Positions 33,418-45,260 of a stretch of 64,000 bases of DNA are shown in pieces. The position numbers and the translations under genes were made by a program. Origin of the DNA: Orientallactaga sibirica (taxonomy: Eukaryota > Chordata > Mammalia > Rodentia > Dipodidae); NCBI GenBank assembly GCA_036365145.1, contig JAEOAD010000012.1, positions 42,803,501 through 42,867,500 of the forward strand. The letters are read 5' to 3'. Each line of letters starts with the position of its first letter. Positions within the stretch are counted from its first letter, which is position 1. Under the pieces are notes generated by a model, which saw nothing but the letters and a program-made list of their open reading frames with translations, was not told where the DNA came from and did no database searches.

Positions 33418-35249
33418 CTATTATGGTCCACCTCTGTGTCTGACCTAACATCCTGATGACTATCAGATGATCAAGGATGATCTTTTTGGAATGTACTAGA
33501 AGACCACCAGCTTCTACAAACCCACAGGGTAAGAATGTCATCAGATAGCATCTGAGGTCTATGATGGAGATTTTCCCATCCCCACATACCCACTCTGCTG
33601 TAACCCACCTACCTGATAGTCAGCAAATGGACTTGAAAAATACCTTGATTTATGACTTTCCTTTGTTCTGAAACTATAAAACCTCATGAAATTGTTGACA
33701 TGTTATCCTAAATCTACGTTCTTGGGCCATGGTCACTCATATTTGGCTACAGAAGAAACTATTTCTTATCCCCCTTTAGGTGAAAGCTGTATCTTGCATT
33801 GACACATGAATGCTAGGGTAGATGCTGACACACAATCTTTTTTAAATTTATTTTTATTTATATTATCCTAATTTTACATTCATATTGGTGACTTCATTAT
33901 CCTCCTCCCTATCCTCCCCTTCTGTAGAGCCACAATCTTGATTCTATAAGAAAATAGCTAAAAGGTCCATTTAAATTCCACACATAATCACATATGAGAG
34001 AAAGGAAATGAATGCAGAGGTTGTTTTAGGTTGCTGAAATGAAATGGCATGAATGAGTTTGGGAGAAAGATGTTGTTTACCGTGTTAACAATTTTGGCCC
34101 ACCCTAGACAGGTCCCAGGAAAATTCCATGACTATTTGATTTTACCATGCCCTCTATAGCAGAGCATTGCTTTAAAATGCCTCTTAGCCTGACCTCATAG
34201 ATCACATCAGAGAGATAAAATAAAATTAAAATCTTAATTATTTTTATTTGAGATGTAGGAGAAAAACATATCTGTTTTATATTGGTTTTTTCATTAAATT
34301 TTTTCTTAGATAAATGATGATAAGGAATATAATTTTCTATAACAACCCTTCCTTACTGGACTTTTTTTCACACCATAAATACTACAATGGATAAAGCACT
34401 CTATCTCACTTGTTGATAATGTTACATTGAATAAAGCATTGCTAAGTAATATAACCAATCCAACTGGGTAATAGAGAACATTAATTGACTAAAAATTCCA
34501 TGCTAAAATTCGAGGTTATATTATAACAACAGATCCATGTGGCACTGGCCTTCGATGGAGTTGTTGGGAGTGAGCTCTGCTTGAACACTCTTTCTTGAGT
34601 GAGGTGTTCTTCTATAATATCTACAGGCATAGGACACCTTAGACACAAGTAAATCATGTGTTTTATGCATCTAGTTATTACTGCCTAGTATTATCAACTT
34701 CAATACTCTTGTTAGTCCCTAATGATTCAATTAGACAGATGCAGATTTATTTAAAAAATGAAATTTAATGGTAAGGTTAAATAAAAACCATATCAGTTAT
34801 ACAAGATACAAGAAGGGAGCTCAGAGAATCAAGCCACTGCTTTGGGTTGATATTTCAGAACGTGATAGCAGATAATTTAAATGGCATGTAGGTAGTGTGA
34901 ACTAAAGTTCCTAGGAAAGCCCTGCATCTGTACCACCTACTTCCAGCAAGGTTCAATGCACTGATGAAACTGTGATCACAGAGAGATGGAATGTTACAAG
35001 ACCAAAGCCAAATTACCTTGGGCCACCTTTAGCCCCTCAATAGCCATTTATTGCCCTCCTTTGTGTCTGACCTAATATTTATGTGACTATCGGTTGATCA
35101 GCTTTGACCTTTTTTGGATGTACTAGCACACCATCAGCTTCTACCAACCCAAGGGCTAAGAATGTCATCAGATAGCATCTGGAGCTTATGGTAGAGAATT
35201 CCTTGCTTTGCTGCAACCCACCTGCCTGATGGTCAGCCATTGTATTTGA
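33418..35249 (+). repeat. Tandem duplication, copy 2
   Basis: Second direct copy, 6 bp shorter than copy 1. All five length differences are contractions in homopolymers and no base substitutions were found. It holds the same AT-rich interior and L1 fragment and has no gene. Confidence 0.95.
33827..33940 (-). mobile_element. L1 3'-end fragment, antisense (copy 2)
   Basis: Duplicate of the fragment at 31985-32100, carried by the tandem duplication rather than an independent insertion. Confidence 0.75.
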
Positions 35250-35433
35250 AAGGTGCTTTGATTTATGACTTTCTTTCATTCTGTAATTTTAAAACCTTCA
35301 TGAAATTGTTAACACATTGGATCACATAATTTGGGGTAGCCTAAATTTGTGTTCTTGAGCCATGGTCATTTATATTTGGCTCTAGAATAAACTATCTCTT
35401 ATTTCCTTTTGGTGAGAGCTGTGTTTTGTGTCA
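34896..35433 (+). repeat. LTR-like repeat B, complete copy
   Basis: Runs from TGTGAACTAAAGTTCC to GTTTTGTGTCA, about 538 bp, with AATAAA at 35386-35391 near the 3' end. TG...CA termini and a late polyadenylation signal suit a solo LTR. It is the diverged relative of repeat A. Confidence 0.55.
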
Positions 35434-36079
35434 CCAATAGTTATACAAGTCACTGGCTAAGAGGGGAAAGTACTGAGCTCTGGTCTAGGGCTTTCCTCTC
35501 ACTAATGCCTGGTAAAATCCATGGCAAAAGAAAAACCCAATTTCAGAAGTAGGGTTATAGGTGCCCATTTACTACCACTGTAGACTCTGTGAATTTATTA
35601 ATTTCTATATTTATTGAATACCTAGATGTGCTATTCTAGGAACTGGGAATAAAACAGTGAATAAGAAATATAATCTCTCTCTCCTTGCTTCTTTCTCTCC
35701 TTTATTTCCCTAGCCTTTCCTTCCTTTCATCCTATTTTTTTAAAAATTTCTCTTGATTGGTATGTAGGTATGTATGTGTGTGCACATGAAGATATGTAAA
35801 TACATACAGTTTTCCTTTAAAAGAATATGTGGAATCCCTTTATAATTAATAGTGACTCACTTAAGGTTAACAGCTACATGCTAGCAGGAAGGGATAATGA
35901 ATAATGAAATAATGAATTCCAACTATTACCAAGTCACAATGAGATGTTTGTGGTTTGCAAGACCAAATAGTAGATCCTGAAGGGTTTTACTACTTGCTGG
36001 TAGTTATGAGCCCTTTCTGCACAGATAAATACAAAATATTAAATAAAAGATTAATTTTATGACCTCCTCAGAAAGAAAG
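35434..36079. other. Mostly single-copy sequence
   Basis: A short motif at 35605-35665 (TTATTGAATACCTAGATGTGC, GGAACTGGGAATAAAACAGT) resembles a common ancient mammalian interspersed repeat. Nothing else was recognised. Confidence 0.4.
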
Positions 36080-36892
36080 TGGGGGGGGGAGAAGAGTTAG
36101 GGTGACTAGACCCCTGAATCTAAAATGGGCAGGAAAGTTTTTCTTATCTCTTACCTAGTTCCAAAGAACTGCTTTTCCACAAATAGTGAGGACCCCTCCT
36201 GTGAGGGAGGTCTTTCATACAATTTAAACATTGTGGTTGGTCAAGTTCAGCCCCTGGAACTTGGCGCCAGAGCTAGTCTCTTCCTGAGACAGCCCTTAGC
36301 CCTAACCAACCAGCTGGTCCCCTGGTTCACCTGGGCCAAGACAGCCCACCACCTTAAGGTTATAAATACCTTTGCAAGGTGAGGGCAGGCTCTGGCTCTC
36401 TGATCACTTAGGAACTTCTGATCACTTGGGTGAGTTTTTCCTTGGCTTGGCCAGGTTCAGGCCCAGCCTGTTGGGGCTCAGCCCAGGCCCTAGCCCAGGC
36501 CCAGCTGGGAGAGCCCCTAGCCCTTACTCTCCACATAAGTTCTTTACCTCCTCCAGCTCCCCACATGGCAGGAGCTCCTTAAGCTTTCTTTTCTCTTTTC
36601 TTTCCATACTTTTCCCCCCACATCTGTATCTGGTCACATGGACTCCTGGGCTATATGTGGCCCACATGGGCTTTTGGGCTCCACATGGTGTACTTCTCTT
36701 CTCCCCACTTTATCTCTCCTTACCTCCCAGCCTTCCCCTTTCCATACTCCTTTGGTAAAATCTGAATAAAATGTGGTATTTTAAAAATCATTCTCTTGAA
36801 TCTGGAATTGCCAATTCTTTTGTTAGTTTGCAGATATGAACTCAGGGCTTGGGGTTCTAGGAAGCACCCCGAACCCCAATTTCCCCATTACA
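36080..36892 (+). mobile_element. Probable solo LTR
   Basis: A GC-richer block in an AT-rich setting, running from TGGGGGGGGGAG to CCCCATTACA. It carries a TATA box (TATAAATA, 36361-36368), AATAAA at 36765-36770, and hexamers AGAAAG and AGAAGA on the outside, which would be an imperfect target-site duplication. The TATA-to-AATAAA distance of 400 bp implies a long R/U5. Internal short repeats (TGATCACTT twice at 36401-36428; GGCCCAG-type repeats at 36460-36510) are present. ERV class not determined; the open frames inside are proline/leucine-rich by composition only. Confidence 0.6.
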
Positions 36893-37868
36893 AGAAGAAT
36901 TTATTCATTTAGATTTCATTGATTTAGCTATGTTAGGAAGTAGCATTTTTTTTTACAGATGTGAATTTCTAGATTCATTTATTTCATTAATTTGACAAAC
37001 ACTTACAGGCCACTTTCAATTTGTCAAGTCTTATTTTAGGGTCAGAGAAAGCGGAGAGTTCAAGACAGTCTTGTTCTGTGTGGACATGGAATTCACAGGT
37101 AAATTGAAACTTAAGCATGGTCAGGACAAGTATCAGCAAGAAAATGAAAGAGTATAAAGAGAGCCTCTTATTATAATTAGTTTGGTTAATTGATGGTAAC
37201 TCTCAGATTCAAAATAAATTTAATACATATTTTACAAATATAAACATAGAAACTTTCAAAGTGAAACTCATTTATTATAAACATATTATATCAAAAGAGA
37301 AATACTCACTTTTTTTTCATATTGAAGAACACATTCCTAATATACTAGCAAGGGGTTACAGCTCTCCCTCCTCTTACTGTGGCCTAGCACACTTTGCCTA
37401 ATTCAGTCCTAACAAACTCTGAAGTCTCATTTCACGAACTTCTCTCTACCTGCTTTCTATGTCTATGGAATACTTAGAATAAATGTTGTATAGGATGAAA
37501 TATTGAAGGAACAAAACTTTCAGTGCACATTTTCATTAAAAAAAAAAAAAAATACTACTCAAGGGGCAAATGAAGCCCAGAAAAAGAGTGAGGAAAGTGA
37601 ATGGATATATTAGGTGTCTGCTTAAAGAAAGAGATCTCATCAATTGCAAAGATTCACAGAGGAATCTTTTAGTATAGACAGCACAGTGCACAGGCCACAT
37701 GGCAATCAGTAACAGGTTTATTATTTGCATAAACAACATTTGCTAGGCCTCCATGAACTCATCAGTGATGTAATGAGGGGATTCCAGAGGTACAGATCAC
37801 CAAGCACCTTGTGGAGCATAAAAAGCTTCTAAGATAATCTGAAGAGTGCTATGGGGAGTCTTGGGAAG
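36893..37868. other. AT-rich sequence with an ancient repeat motif
   Basis: The stretch 36972-37095 (TTTCATTAATTTGACAAACACTTA ... TCAAGTCTTATTTTAGG) resembles an old mammalian interspersed repeat. The rest is unassigned. Confidence 0.4.
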
Positions 37869-37893
37869 TTTTTTTTTTTTTTTTTTTTTTTTT
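37869..37893. repeat. Poly(T) run, 25 bp
   Basis: Uninterrupted T run with no recognisable SINE body next to it. Confidence 0.9.
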
Positions 37894-38497
37894 AGCAGAG
37901 GAACATGGTGATCTGATGTGAATCTTATAGAGTTTTCCCTAGCTTCTATGTGAAGAATGGATTTCAAGAGATGAAAATGGGATGCTTAGGAACCTGCTGT
38001 CAGGTCATTGTAAGAGCCCAGCTGAGAGTCAGTGTAGACTCTCTGCAGCACACAGTTGCAAATCAACAGAATTTATGTCAGCACAAAAGCTTGTGACCTG
38101 CTCACAGAGTCCCTTTCATCTGAGCCCTAAACAGATATTGATTGAAAAGTGGAAGTACAAAAGGAAAGTCTTTTCTTTTCATTTGTGACAGTTCCAACAA
38201 CATAAATTTTATTCATTTGCAACTATATGTTGTGTAAAACAATCTACCTTTTAAACATTTCTAATAAGAAATCAATGATGCCAAACAGTCCATTCTGTGT
38301 GTAAAAGCACAGACATATCCACAAATGTTACAAGTGTCTTTGTACTCATGGTGTTAATCACATTCTGAATATACTGAAGCTAATGCATACACTCCTGGGA
38401 GGCAGATACTAGAAAGCAGCATTTGCAGAGTTTTCATCATCAAAAGTTCAGTGACTGTAGGTTCCTATGAAAGGAAAGTGTTCAGGCTGTGCTCTCT

Positions 38498-38501
<4 letters not shown>
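37894..38501. other. Single-copy-looking sequence
   Basis: No feature recognised. Confidence 0.4.

Positions 38502-38532
<31 letters not shown>
38502..38532. repeat. (CT)n microsatellite
   Basis: Perfect 30-bp CT array. Confidence 0.93.
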
Positions 38533-38535
<3 letters not shown>

Positions 38536-39555
38536 TCTCTCTCTCCAGCCTTCCAGCTGAGAGTGTTGCCTGTCAAAGACTAAAACAGTTAATTTCCTCT
38601 CTAGAACTTGGCCAGGATAAAGCTAGATGCCTGGCTTCCCTGGGCACTGAATACAATGACTCAGACCTGCAAGAGGTTAGGCCTTGGTAATGGCTTGCTT
38701 AAACTTAGGACACTGAAGGGCCATCTCTTACTGAACAGTTTGACAGGACAGAGGTCTTACAACAGCTGATCATCACCTGTCTTCTGACCAGCTAGATAGA
38801 TTGGATTTGATCCCAGCACTGCCAATGAAACAAACTAACAACAAAAAAAGCAAAACACATAAGCCTACCTCAAATTAGTCATGAGAAAGTAACATTTCTT
38901 GTGGGTCCTCAGAATAATTGTGAGATTTTCAGATTATTTTTTTCCTATGAAATTTTGAATTATATAAGGCATTTCAAATGACTAAAACATTCTATCTAAA
39001 ATACAGAATAGGCATGTTTAGTACCATCAAGGAGTATGGTGTCAATTATTTATTTGTTTGATTGCTTATTTATTTATTCATGAATCACTGCAACATTTAT
39101 CACTAGCCAAAACTACTTGATGAAATGTGATGTTTGGGGGTCTTTTATTAAATTAGTAATTGAATTAGATTTTTCCCGAAATTGAAACTGTTGTAATTGT
39201 ATGTTGTGTGAAATATGAAAGTAGACGTGCAAAGTCTATCCTGATGGCTAGCATTTGGTGTTTTTTGTGTTCCATATCTGTAGCCATAAATACAGTAGAC
39301 CTTGTATTCTGGTTAGGTTGTGAATTTTAGCAACACATCTTAATCCACATCCTATAGTTGGAGACAGAAGCAAACTGGAAGTGCAGTCACATATTTACGT
39401 GTATATCTGCATTTTCTCTTAGTCCTGAAAAAAATATAATCAAATTAAATGTCACTTACTTTGCTGTGTAAGAAACATCAACCAGTATCCTCTTCCCTTC
39501 CTCTGCTCTACAAAAGCTCTTGAATTCTACTGATCACCTTACCCAAAAGGAAGGG
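38533..39555. other. AT-rich sequence
   Basis: No gene or repeat recognised. Confidence 0.4.
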
Positions 39556-39585
39556 ATTGTATTGTATTGTATCGTATTGTATTGT
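39556..39585. repeat. (TATTG)n microsatellite
   Basis: Six pentamer units, one with a C change (TATCG), at the tail side of a minus-strand B1-like SINE. Probably grown from its A-rich tail. Confidence 0.85.
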
Positions 39586-39735
39586 ATTTTGGTTTTTCAA
39601 TATAGGGTCTCACTCTAGTCCAGGCTCACGTGGAATTCACTATGCAGTTTCAGGGTGGCCTTGGACTCATGGAGATCCTACTACCTCTGCCTCTCAAGTG
39701 TTGGGATTAAAGGAGTATGCCACCATGCCTGGCAT
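39586..39735 (-). mobile_element. B1-like SINE (7SL-derived), minus strand
   Basis: The minus-strand reading starts GCCAGGCATGGTGGCATAC at 39735 and includes TTTAATCCCAACACTTGAG and GACCCTATATTG before the tail. Confidence 0.85.
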
Positions 39736-39759
39736 GCTTTATTTTTAATTTAATGTTTT

Positions 39760-39890
39760 AGTAGAGATACATATACTTAGTTTTCATTATAGCATTTTTT
39801 AAAATAAATTTTCTTACCCTTTTCCCTTTTTTCCCATGCCATAGCCTTCCCCCACCAGTCTTTCTTCTACTTTCATATCACATGAAAACT
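39760..39890 (-). mobile_element. Possible antisense L1 3'-end fragment
   Basis: Pyrimidine-rich text (CTTACCCTTTTCCCTTTTTTCC, CCTTCCCCCACCAGTC) in the style of complemented L1 3' UTRs. The boundary with the sense L1 that follows is unclear. Confidence 0.35.
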
Positions 39891-39904
39891 ATGGCTTTGG
39901 TAAT

Positions 39905-42412
39905 TTTGCAAAGAACCTACTCAATAGCATTGTCTTTAACTCATTTAAAATTTGACAAAGGCCCCAACAATGTAGACTGGAAAAAAGAAGGCATCTTTAA
40001 CAAATGGTGCAGGACAAACTGGATAACCATTTGCAGGAAAATGAAACTTGATACACACATTTAGCCATGCATAAAAATCAAGTCCAAATGGATCAAAGAC
40101 CTCAATATAAGACTGGAAACACTTCTACTACTGGAAGAAAAAGTAGGAGGGACTTTCCATGACATAGGAGTGGGAAAAGACTTCCTGAACAAAACCCCAG
40201 TAGCTTAGGAGATTAAACAATCACTCAACCAGTGGGATCTCATGGAGCTGAAAAGCATTTTTACCGATGAACATAATAAGCAGAGCCAATAGATTATCCA
40301 CAGAATGGGAGAAAATTTTTGCCAGATACACGTGAAAAAGGCCTAATTTCTAAAATCTATAAAGAACTCAAAAGACTAATCAATAAAAATCAAATAACCC
40401 ACTCACAAAATGGGGCAGAGAACTGGTCAGGGAGTCCTCAGAGGAAGAAATACAAATGGTAAACACACACTTAAGAAAATGTTCAACATCTCTAATCATC
40501 AGGGAAATGCAAATCAAAACAACTATGAGATTCCACCTTACTCTAGTAAGGATAGCAAACATCAAAAAATCTAATGGCAACAAATGCTGGAGAGGGTGTG
40601 GAGAAATGGGAACCCTCATTCACTGTTGGTGGGAATGTAAGCTGGTACGAACACTATGGAAAGCAATATGGAGACTCCTAAAAAGGATGACTATAGAGGT
40701 ACCAACAGTTATCCCCTTACTGGGCATTTACCCTAAAAGCTCCAAGCCTCAGTTCAGAGATATTTGTTCAACCATGTTTATAGTTGCTCAATCCATGATA
40801 GCTAAGCGTGGAATCAACACAGATGTCCATCATTAGATGAATGGATAACTAAGATGTGGTATATCTATCTACACAACAGAATTCTACACAGCATAAGGAA
40901 AATTACACAAAGCAATTTGAAGAAAAATGGTCAGCCAACTCACCCAATCACAGAAAGATAAGCGTCATGTGGTCTCACTCATCTGTGGCTCCTAATTTGT
41001 ATTTTCCTGAGATGCTGACACACCTAATAAACATCTCAAGGACTGGACAATAGGGATGTTGGGGTGGAAGGGCAGTGAAAGGGTGGGTGGGTGGGACAAA
41101 AACTGGACCCAAATGGAAATGGTACCATAAAATCCTATATCCTGAAAGACATATAAAAGATCAAACCTGCATCAGGTGCTTGGAAAGAACACCTGAATCA
41201 CAGGGGCCGGTAGAGGGTATGATGAAGAATAACCTCAATCTTCTCCTGTTTCTCTCTATATATCACTCCCTATTCTCTCTCTTCTCTCTTTCTCTTTAAT
41301 ATTACCTCTACTTTTTCTTCCTTCTTTTCCCTTGGCAATGACCTGTAACTCCCAAAACCAGCATGTGGTTAACATTCACAATGAGCTGTTGATCAGTGAG
41401 ACCTACAAGTTTTCCCCAAAGAAGACAGATTTCTGTCAGAGTACTTGATGACCCACCAAAGGTTATTGGTAAGATTATACTGCTGAAGACCCCATATGCT
41501 GTTTGGGCAGAACATGGAGAAACCTGGCTGAATCTGGAAGAGAGTCAGTCCCCAGACAGTTAGCTTGTCTAGTGCCAGAAGCTGCTACATAAGTCACTGG
41601 GGGAAAATGACCAACACCTGTCTAAGCAACTCATGGTCTAAGCTACTCAGCAGCAAACAACCTGATGTGATGCTCACACAAGTGCAGTAGTGGCACACAG
41701 CCATGTTGGGTTATCAACTGCTCTAGATTTGGCTAACGGATCCACTCAGTGGACTGGAACCCATACCTGGAAACAGGAAACAGGAAACAAGTCAGAACTA
41801 TATCCAAAAATGAGCCCGCTCTCCAATATCAAGCTCCCACCAATAGTGAGATACAAGAGGGCCTACACCTATTAAATTCTCTCTAAAATAGTAATGGTTA
41901 TCCACGTATCTTGCACTGACCTCACTCTCCATTGGAGAGTCTGCTTCTCTTTTTCAGATGGATGCAGAACCTGAGGAGAGAATCAGCCCATCACACCTCA
42001 CCAGGGCAACAGCTGAAGCCATAGAGTTATAGGGAAAATGAACAAGAGTACTGCTTTATCTGTAAACCTGGTACCAATACAAGGGCAATGGAGATAGACA
42101 CAAAGAACACTCAACTCCTACCAAATCAGATATCCAGAGACGCAGAGACTCACAAAACCTCATCACCAAAATAGACCTAAAATGAACCCAACATGGATCA
42201 GGGAAATTCGCACAAGAGGGGGCAGAAAGATTGTTAGAGCCATGAGTTGGGTCATTATACACAGAGTTTTTGCCTTTCTCGCATAACGGATGGTTACCCC
42301 CATAAGGCAAGACCCACATTAACCATGAAGGGATAACAGGGAGAAGGCTACTGATGGTACCATCATGGCTGTATATATATTATATACATAACTCATAATA
42401 AATATATTTTAA
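39905..42412 (+). mobile_element. 5'-truncated L1, old copy
   Basis: Starts within the C-terminal half of ORF2 and runs through the stop region near 41000, a 3' UTR of about 1.4 kb and an AATAAATAT-A-rich end near 42412. The 3' end matches the antisense fragment at 11905-11985. Confidence 0.88.
39930..41000 (+). pseudogene. L1 ORF2 C-terminal part, broken
   Basis: Successive frames give recognisable pieces of the part of ORF2 downstream of the reverse transcriptase. These are FDKGPNNVDWKKEGIFNKW at about 39948, WIKDLNIRLETL at about 40091, and at 40456-40836 a 126-codon frame with [15 protein letters not shown]. The last also has the cysteine/histidine region [19 protein letters not shown] and LLGIYP. 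The same motifs occur in the younger copy at 57760-58593. ORF2 protein nicks target DNA and reverse-transcribes L1 RNA; this fragment lacks endonuclease and reverse transcriptase and has multiple stops, so it is dead. Confidence 0.85.
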
Positions 42413-44340
42413 AAATTTGCCATTTTCAGTTATAACTAACGATCCACAAGACTCACAACAGACCAGACTTTCATCAAGGTAGCAACTGTCCCTAGTCACC
42501 ATAGGTCTATATCAATGATCAAGGTTTGCCAAGTAGTTTTAAGAATTGTTTGTAAAAGTAACACAAATGCTTGAATTTCTCCTGATTCTGGGCAAAAGTA
42601 GATATGCCAACATCAGTTTTGATGATTGGATCATCTGAAGTGGTTGCAAGTCTGAATAGAAAGAATGACTGCAGATACTAATATTGGAAAATCAAGACTG
42701 ACTGCCTATTTTCTTGGAAATTCCTAACCTTGTCTGAGTGTGTCTACCACTCACTCTTTCATTACTCTTTTCTCTACTGCACACTCAAACTTGACAATTA
42801 ACTTAACACGTGTGAAGGCATTTTAGTATGAGCACAATGTCCCATCATCAGGTAGATGTTGGGGAGGCATAGGGCAGGTATCCACACCCTCCTCTCAAGT
42901 GTGATTCAAGGAAGGGCTTTGCATTTCCCTGTTGCTTGGCATTACTTAACATATGCAATAAAGTGTATGCATTCCTCTCCAAAGGTGATAGGAGAGAACT
43001 TATTCTTTTGCTAAGAGAACATTTAATAAGGATTTATTCTTTATTATTCTAGAGAATTTGTGGGTACATATTTTTAGAAAAGTCATAAACAGAAAATTCA
43101 ATGAAGATTCATATTTAAGATAGACTTTTTTTTCTAATAGTGGTTCTTGTAGCAGCTCCATTGTATTTGTTTTGAAGGGAGAAATGGTACATTGGGTCTT
43201 TGAATGGCATCATTGCAAATCATACCTACAGCAGTGGAAAATAGACTCAGAGGAATAATGTCACTGTGGTGTGGGAGAGGCAGCACAGGCCAGGGTAATT
43301 TAACTTATCTCACTTAAATCAAAATTTTAACATTCACTCATGAACATAGGGTATATATTGCTCCCATTCCTCATTCCTATTTTTTCAAGCTGGCTTGAGC
43401 CTTTGCCTCCCTCCCAAATGAATGTTAAATACAACGATAATACTCTGAAAATTATTTGTTAAATAATTTAATGAATACAATAATGTTTTTTTAGTTTTAT
43501 AAATACACTATATTATTTTCAATAACACTTCATGCTATTTTGCATATACATGTATATAATCTTAGAAAACAGCATGAACAAGCAGGCTAGAGTGTGTTAG
43601 GTATCAGCTCATGGCATTTGGATTCTATGATTATACCTTATATATTTATTTATTCTCTATGAGTAATAAGCTTCATTTCTCAAAGGCAATGCACTAGAAA
43701 ATGCACATAAAATCCTGTCTGCTGATTAACCTATCAGATAATAAAAGAATATGAGTATCATAAAAAATTTAAAAGTGTAAATGAGGAGGTAATATGAAAG
43801 GTAGGAATTACAAATCAAAAAAGAGGGAAACCAAATGGAAATACACATTCTAGGTATTGCATGAGAGATAAAAACACAAAGTCACTTAAATTAAAACAAT
43901 GAAATTGGCTGCACTCATCTTTTTCTCTTTTTAGCCTCAAGAGGTGAAAGTAAAAATAGCTAAATGCTTCTGGAAATATTAAGGACTCTATTTAAATTAT
44001 TTTGAATTTAAATGTAATTTTTACTAATACTGTTGAGCACTGGGAATAATTAAAATGATTTTAGCAAGGCTGGGTACTTGAATAATTAAAGGCATAAGAT
44101 TAATTTCAGAAGAAGCATCATTATCTACAACTAAATATTAAAATACTTATGAAAGATAAGGATAGGGATGGAGAATGGCCAGAACAATATTTTTCATTTA
44201 CTTATTACTTGTGCTAATGTCAGATTTTTCTTGAATAAATATAAAGTTAATTCACATTGCATATTTCATTATTCTATGATGTATATTTTTTCTCTTTATT
44301 AAAAACACTAATTTAATATCCATTACTAATAGAAAAGCCA
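42413..44340. other. AT-rich single-copy region
   Basis: About 1.9 kb with no gene or repeat body recognised. Confidence 0.45.
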
Positions 44341-44437
44341 CTTTGAGACTACATAGTGAGTTCCAGGTCTGCGTGGGCTAAAGTGAGACCCTACCTTGAA
44401 ACACCAAAAAAAAAAAAAATAAAATAAAATAAAAAAT
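44341..44437 (+). mobile_element. B1-like SINE, 5'-truncated
   Basis: GAGACTACATAGTGAGTTCCAG, GGGCTAAAGTGAGACCCTACC and an AAAAT-rich tail. Only the 3' half is present. Confidence 0.8.
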
Positions 44438-44608
44438 AGAGCCAGGCATGATGGTGCACACCTTTAATCTCAGCACTTCCGCACTCAGGAGACAGTGGTA
44501 GGAGGATCGCCATGATTTCAAGGCCACCCTGAGAGTAGAGAGTGAATTCCTCATCAGCCTGGGCTAGAGTGAAACCCTACCTTGAAAAACCAATAAACTA
44601 ATAAATAA
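44438..44608 (+). mobile_element. B1-like SINE
   Basis: GAGCCAGGCATGATGGTGCAC, TTTAATCTCAGCACTTCCG, AGGATCGCCATGATTTCAAG and GTGAAACCCTACCTTG. Inserted into the tail of the preceding fragment. Confidence 0.87.
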
Positions 44609-44670
44609 GAATTGGTGGACAGCATTCCTGAGGAACAACACCTAGATTGTCCTCTGTTCTCCACCCGCAC

Positions 44671-44690
44671 ATTAAAAAAAAAAAAAAAAA
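44671..44690. repeat. Short poly(A) run
   Basis: About 19 A directly before the next SINE head; probably the target site or an older tail. Confidence 0.7.
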
Positions 44691-44694
44691 ATCT

Positions 44695-44884
44695 GGGGCT
44701 GGAGAGACAGCTCCTCAGTTAAGGCACTTTCCTGCAAAACTTAATAACCTGGGTTCAATTCTCCAATATCCATGTAAAGCCAGATGCACAAAGTGGCACA
44801 CCCATCTGGAGGCACTGTTGTGCCCATTCTTTCTCTCTCACCTTTATCATTTTCTGCATGTACATAAATAAAAATATTTTTTTA
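44695..44884 (+). mobile_element. tRNA-derived SINE (B2-like)
   Basis: GGGGCTGGAGAGACAGCTCC head, GGGTTCAATTCTCC B-box-like segment, AAGCCAGATGCACAAAGTGG, GTTGTGCCCATTC, a short CT stretch and an AAATA tail. Confidence 0.82.
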
Positions 44885-45040
44885 GGCCTGGTGTGGTGGG
44901 TCATTCTTCTAATCACAGCACTGTATAGGCAGAGATAGGAGGATTGCCATGAGTTCATGGTCACCCGAGACTAATAGTGAATTTCAGGTCAGCCTGGTCT
45001 AGCCTGATCTATAGTGAAAAGATAAACTAAAAAAAAAAAT
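44885..45040 (+). mobile_element. B1-like SINE, diverged
   Basis: GGCCTGGTGTGGTGGGTCAT, AGGATTGCCATGAGTTCATG, GTCAGCCTGGTCTAGC and an A-rich end. It follows the preceding SINE tail directly. Confidence 0.78.
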
Positions 45041-45260
45041 TAAAGTGAAGTTTCCTCCCAGTGAATACTAAAATATGTGTTCATTGAAAATGAACAGTGA
45101 TGTCTGCTAACTTGATTTTTTTTTTTTTTTGAGGCAAGCCCAGCAAAAAGTAATTAAATAATCATGTATATATTCCTATATTTCAATTAAAGTGTTTCTC
45201 AAATTATCTTTTGTATCATACTGAATAGGTAACATATGCAACTTATAAAAACTCAAATAT

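Noticed and set aside
31577..35249. The tandem duplication as ordinary unequal crossing-over between LTR-like repeats
   Set aside because: The breakpoints are not at equivalent repeat positions and a 3-nt filler is present.
36372..36758. 128-codon frame with proline/serine-rich sequence
   Set aside because: Composition of a GC-rich LTR-like block containing short repeats; no domain recognised.
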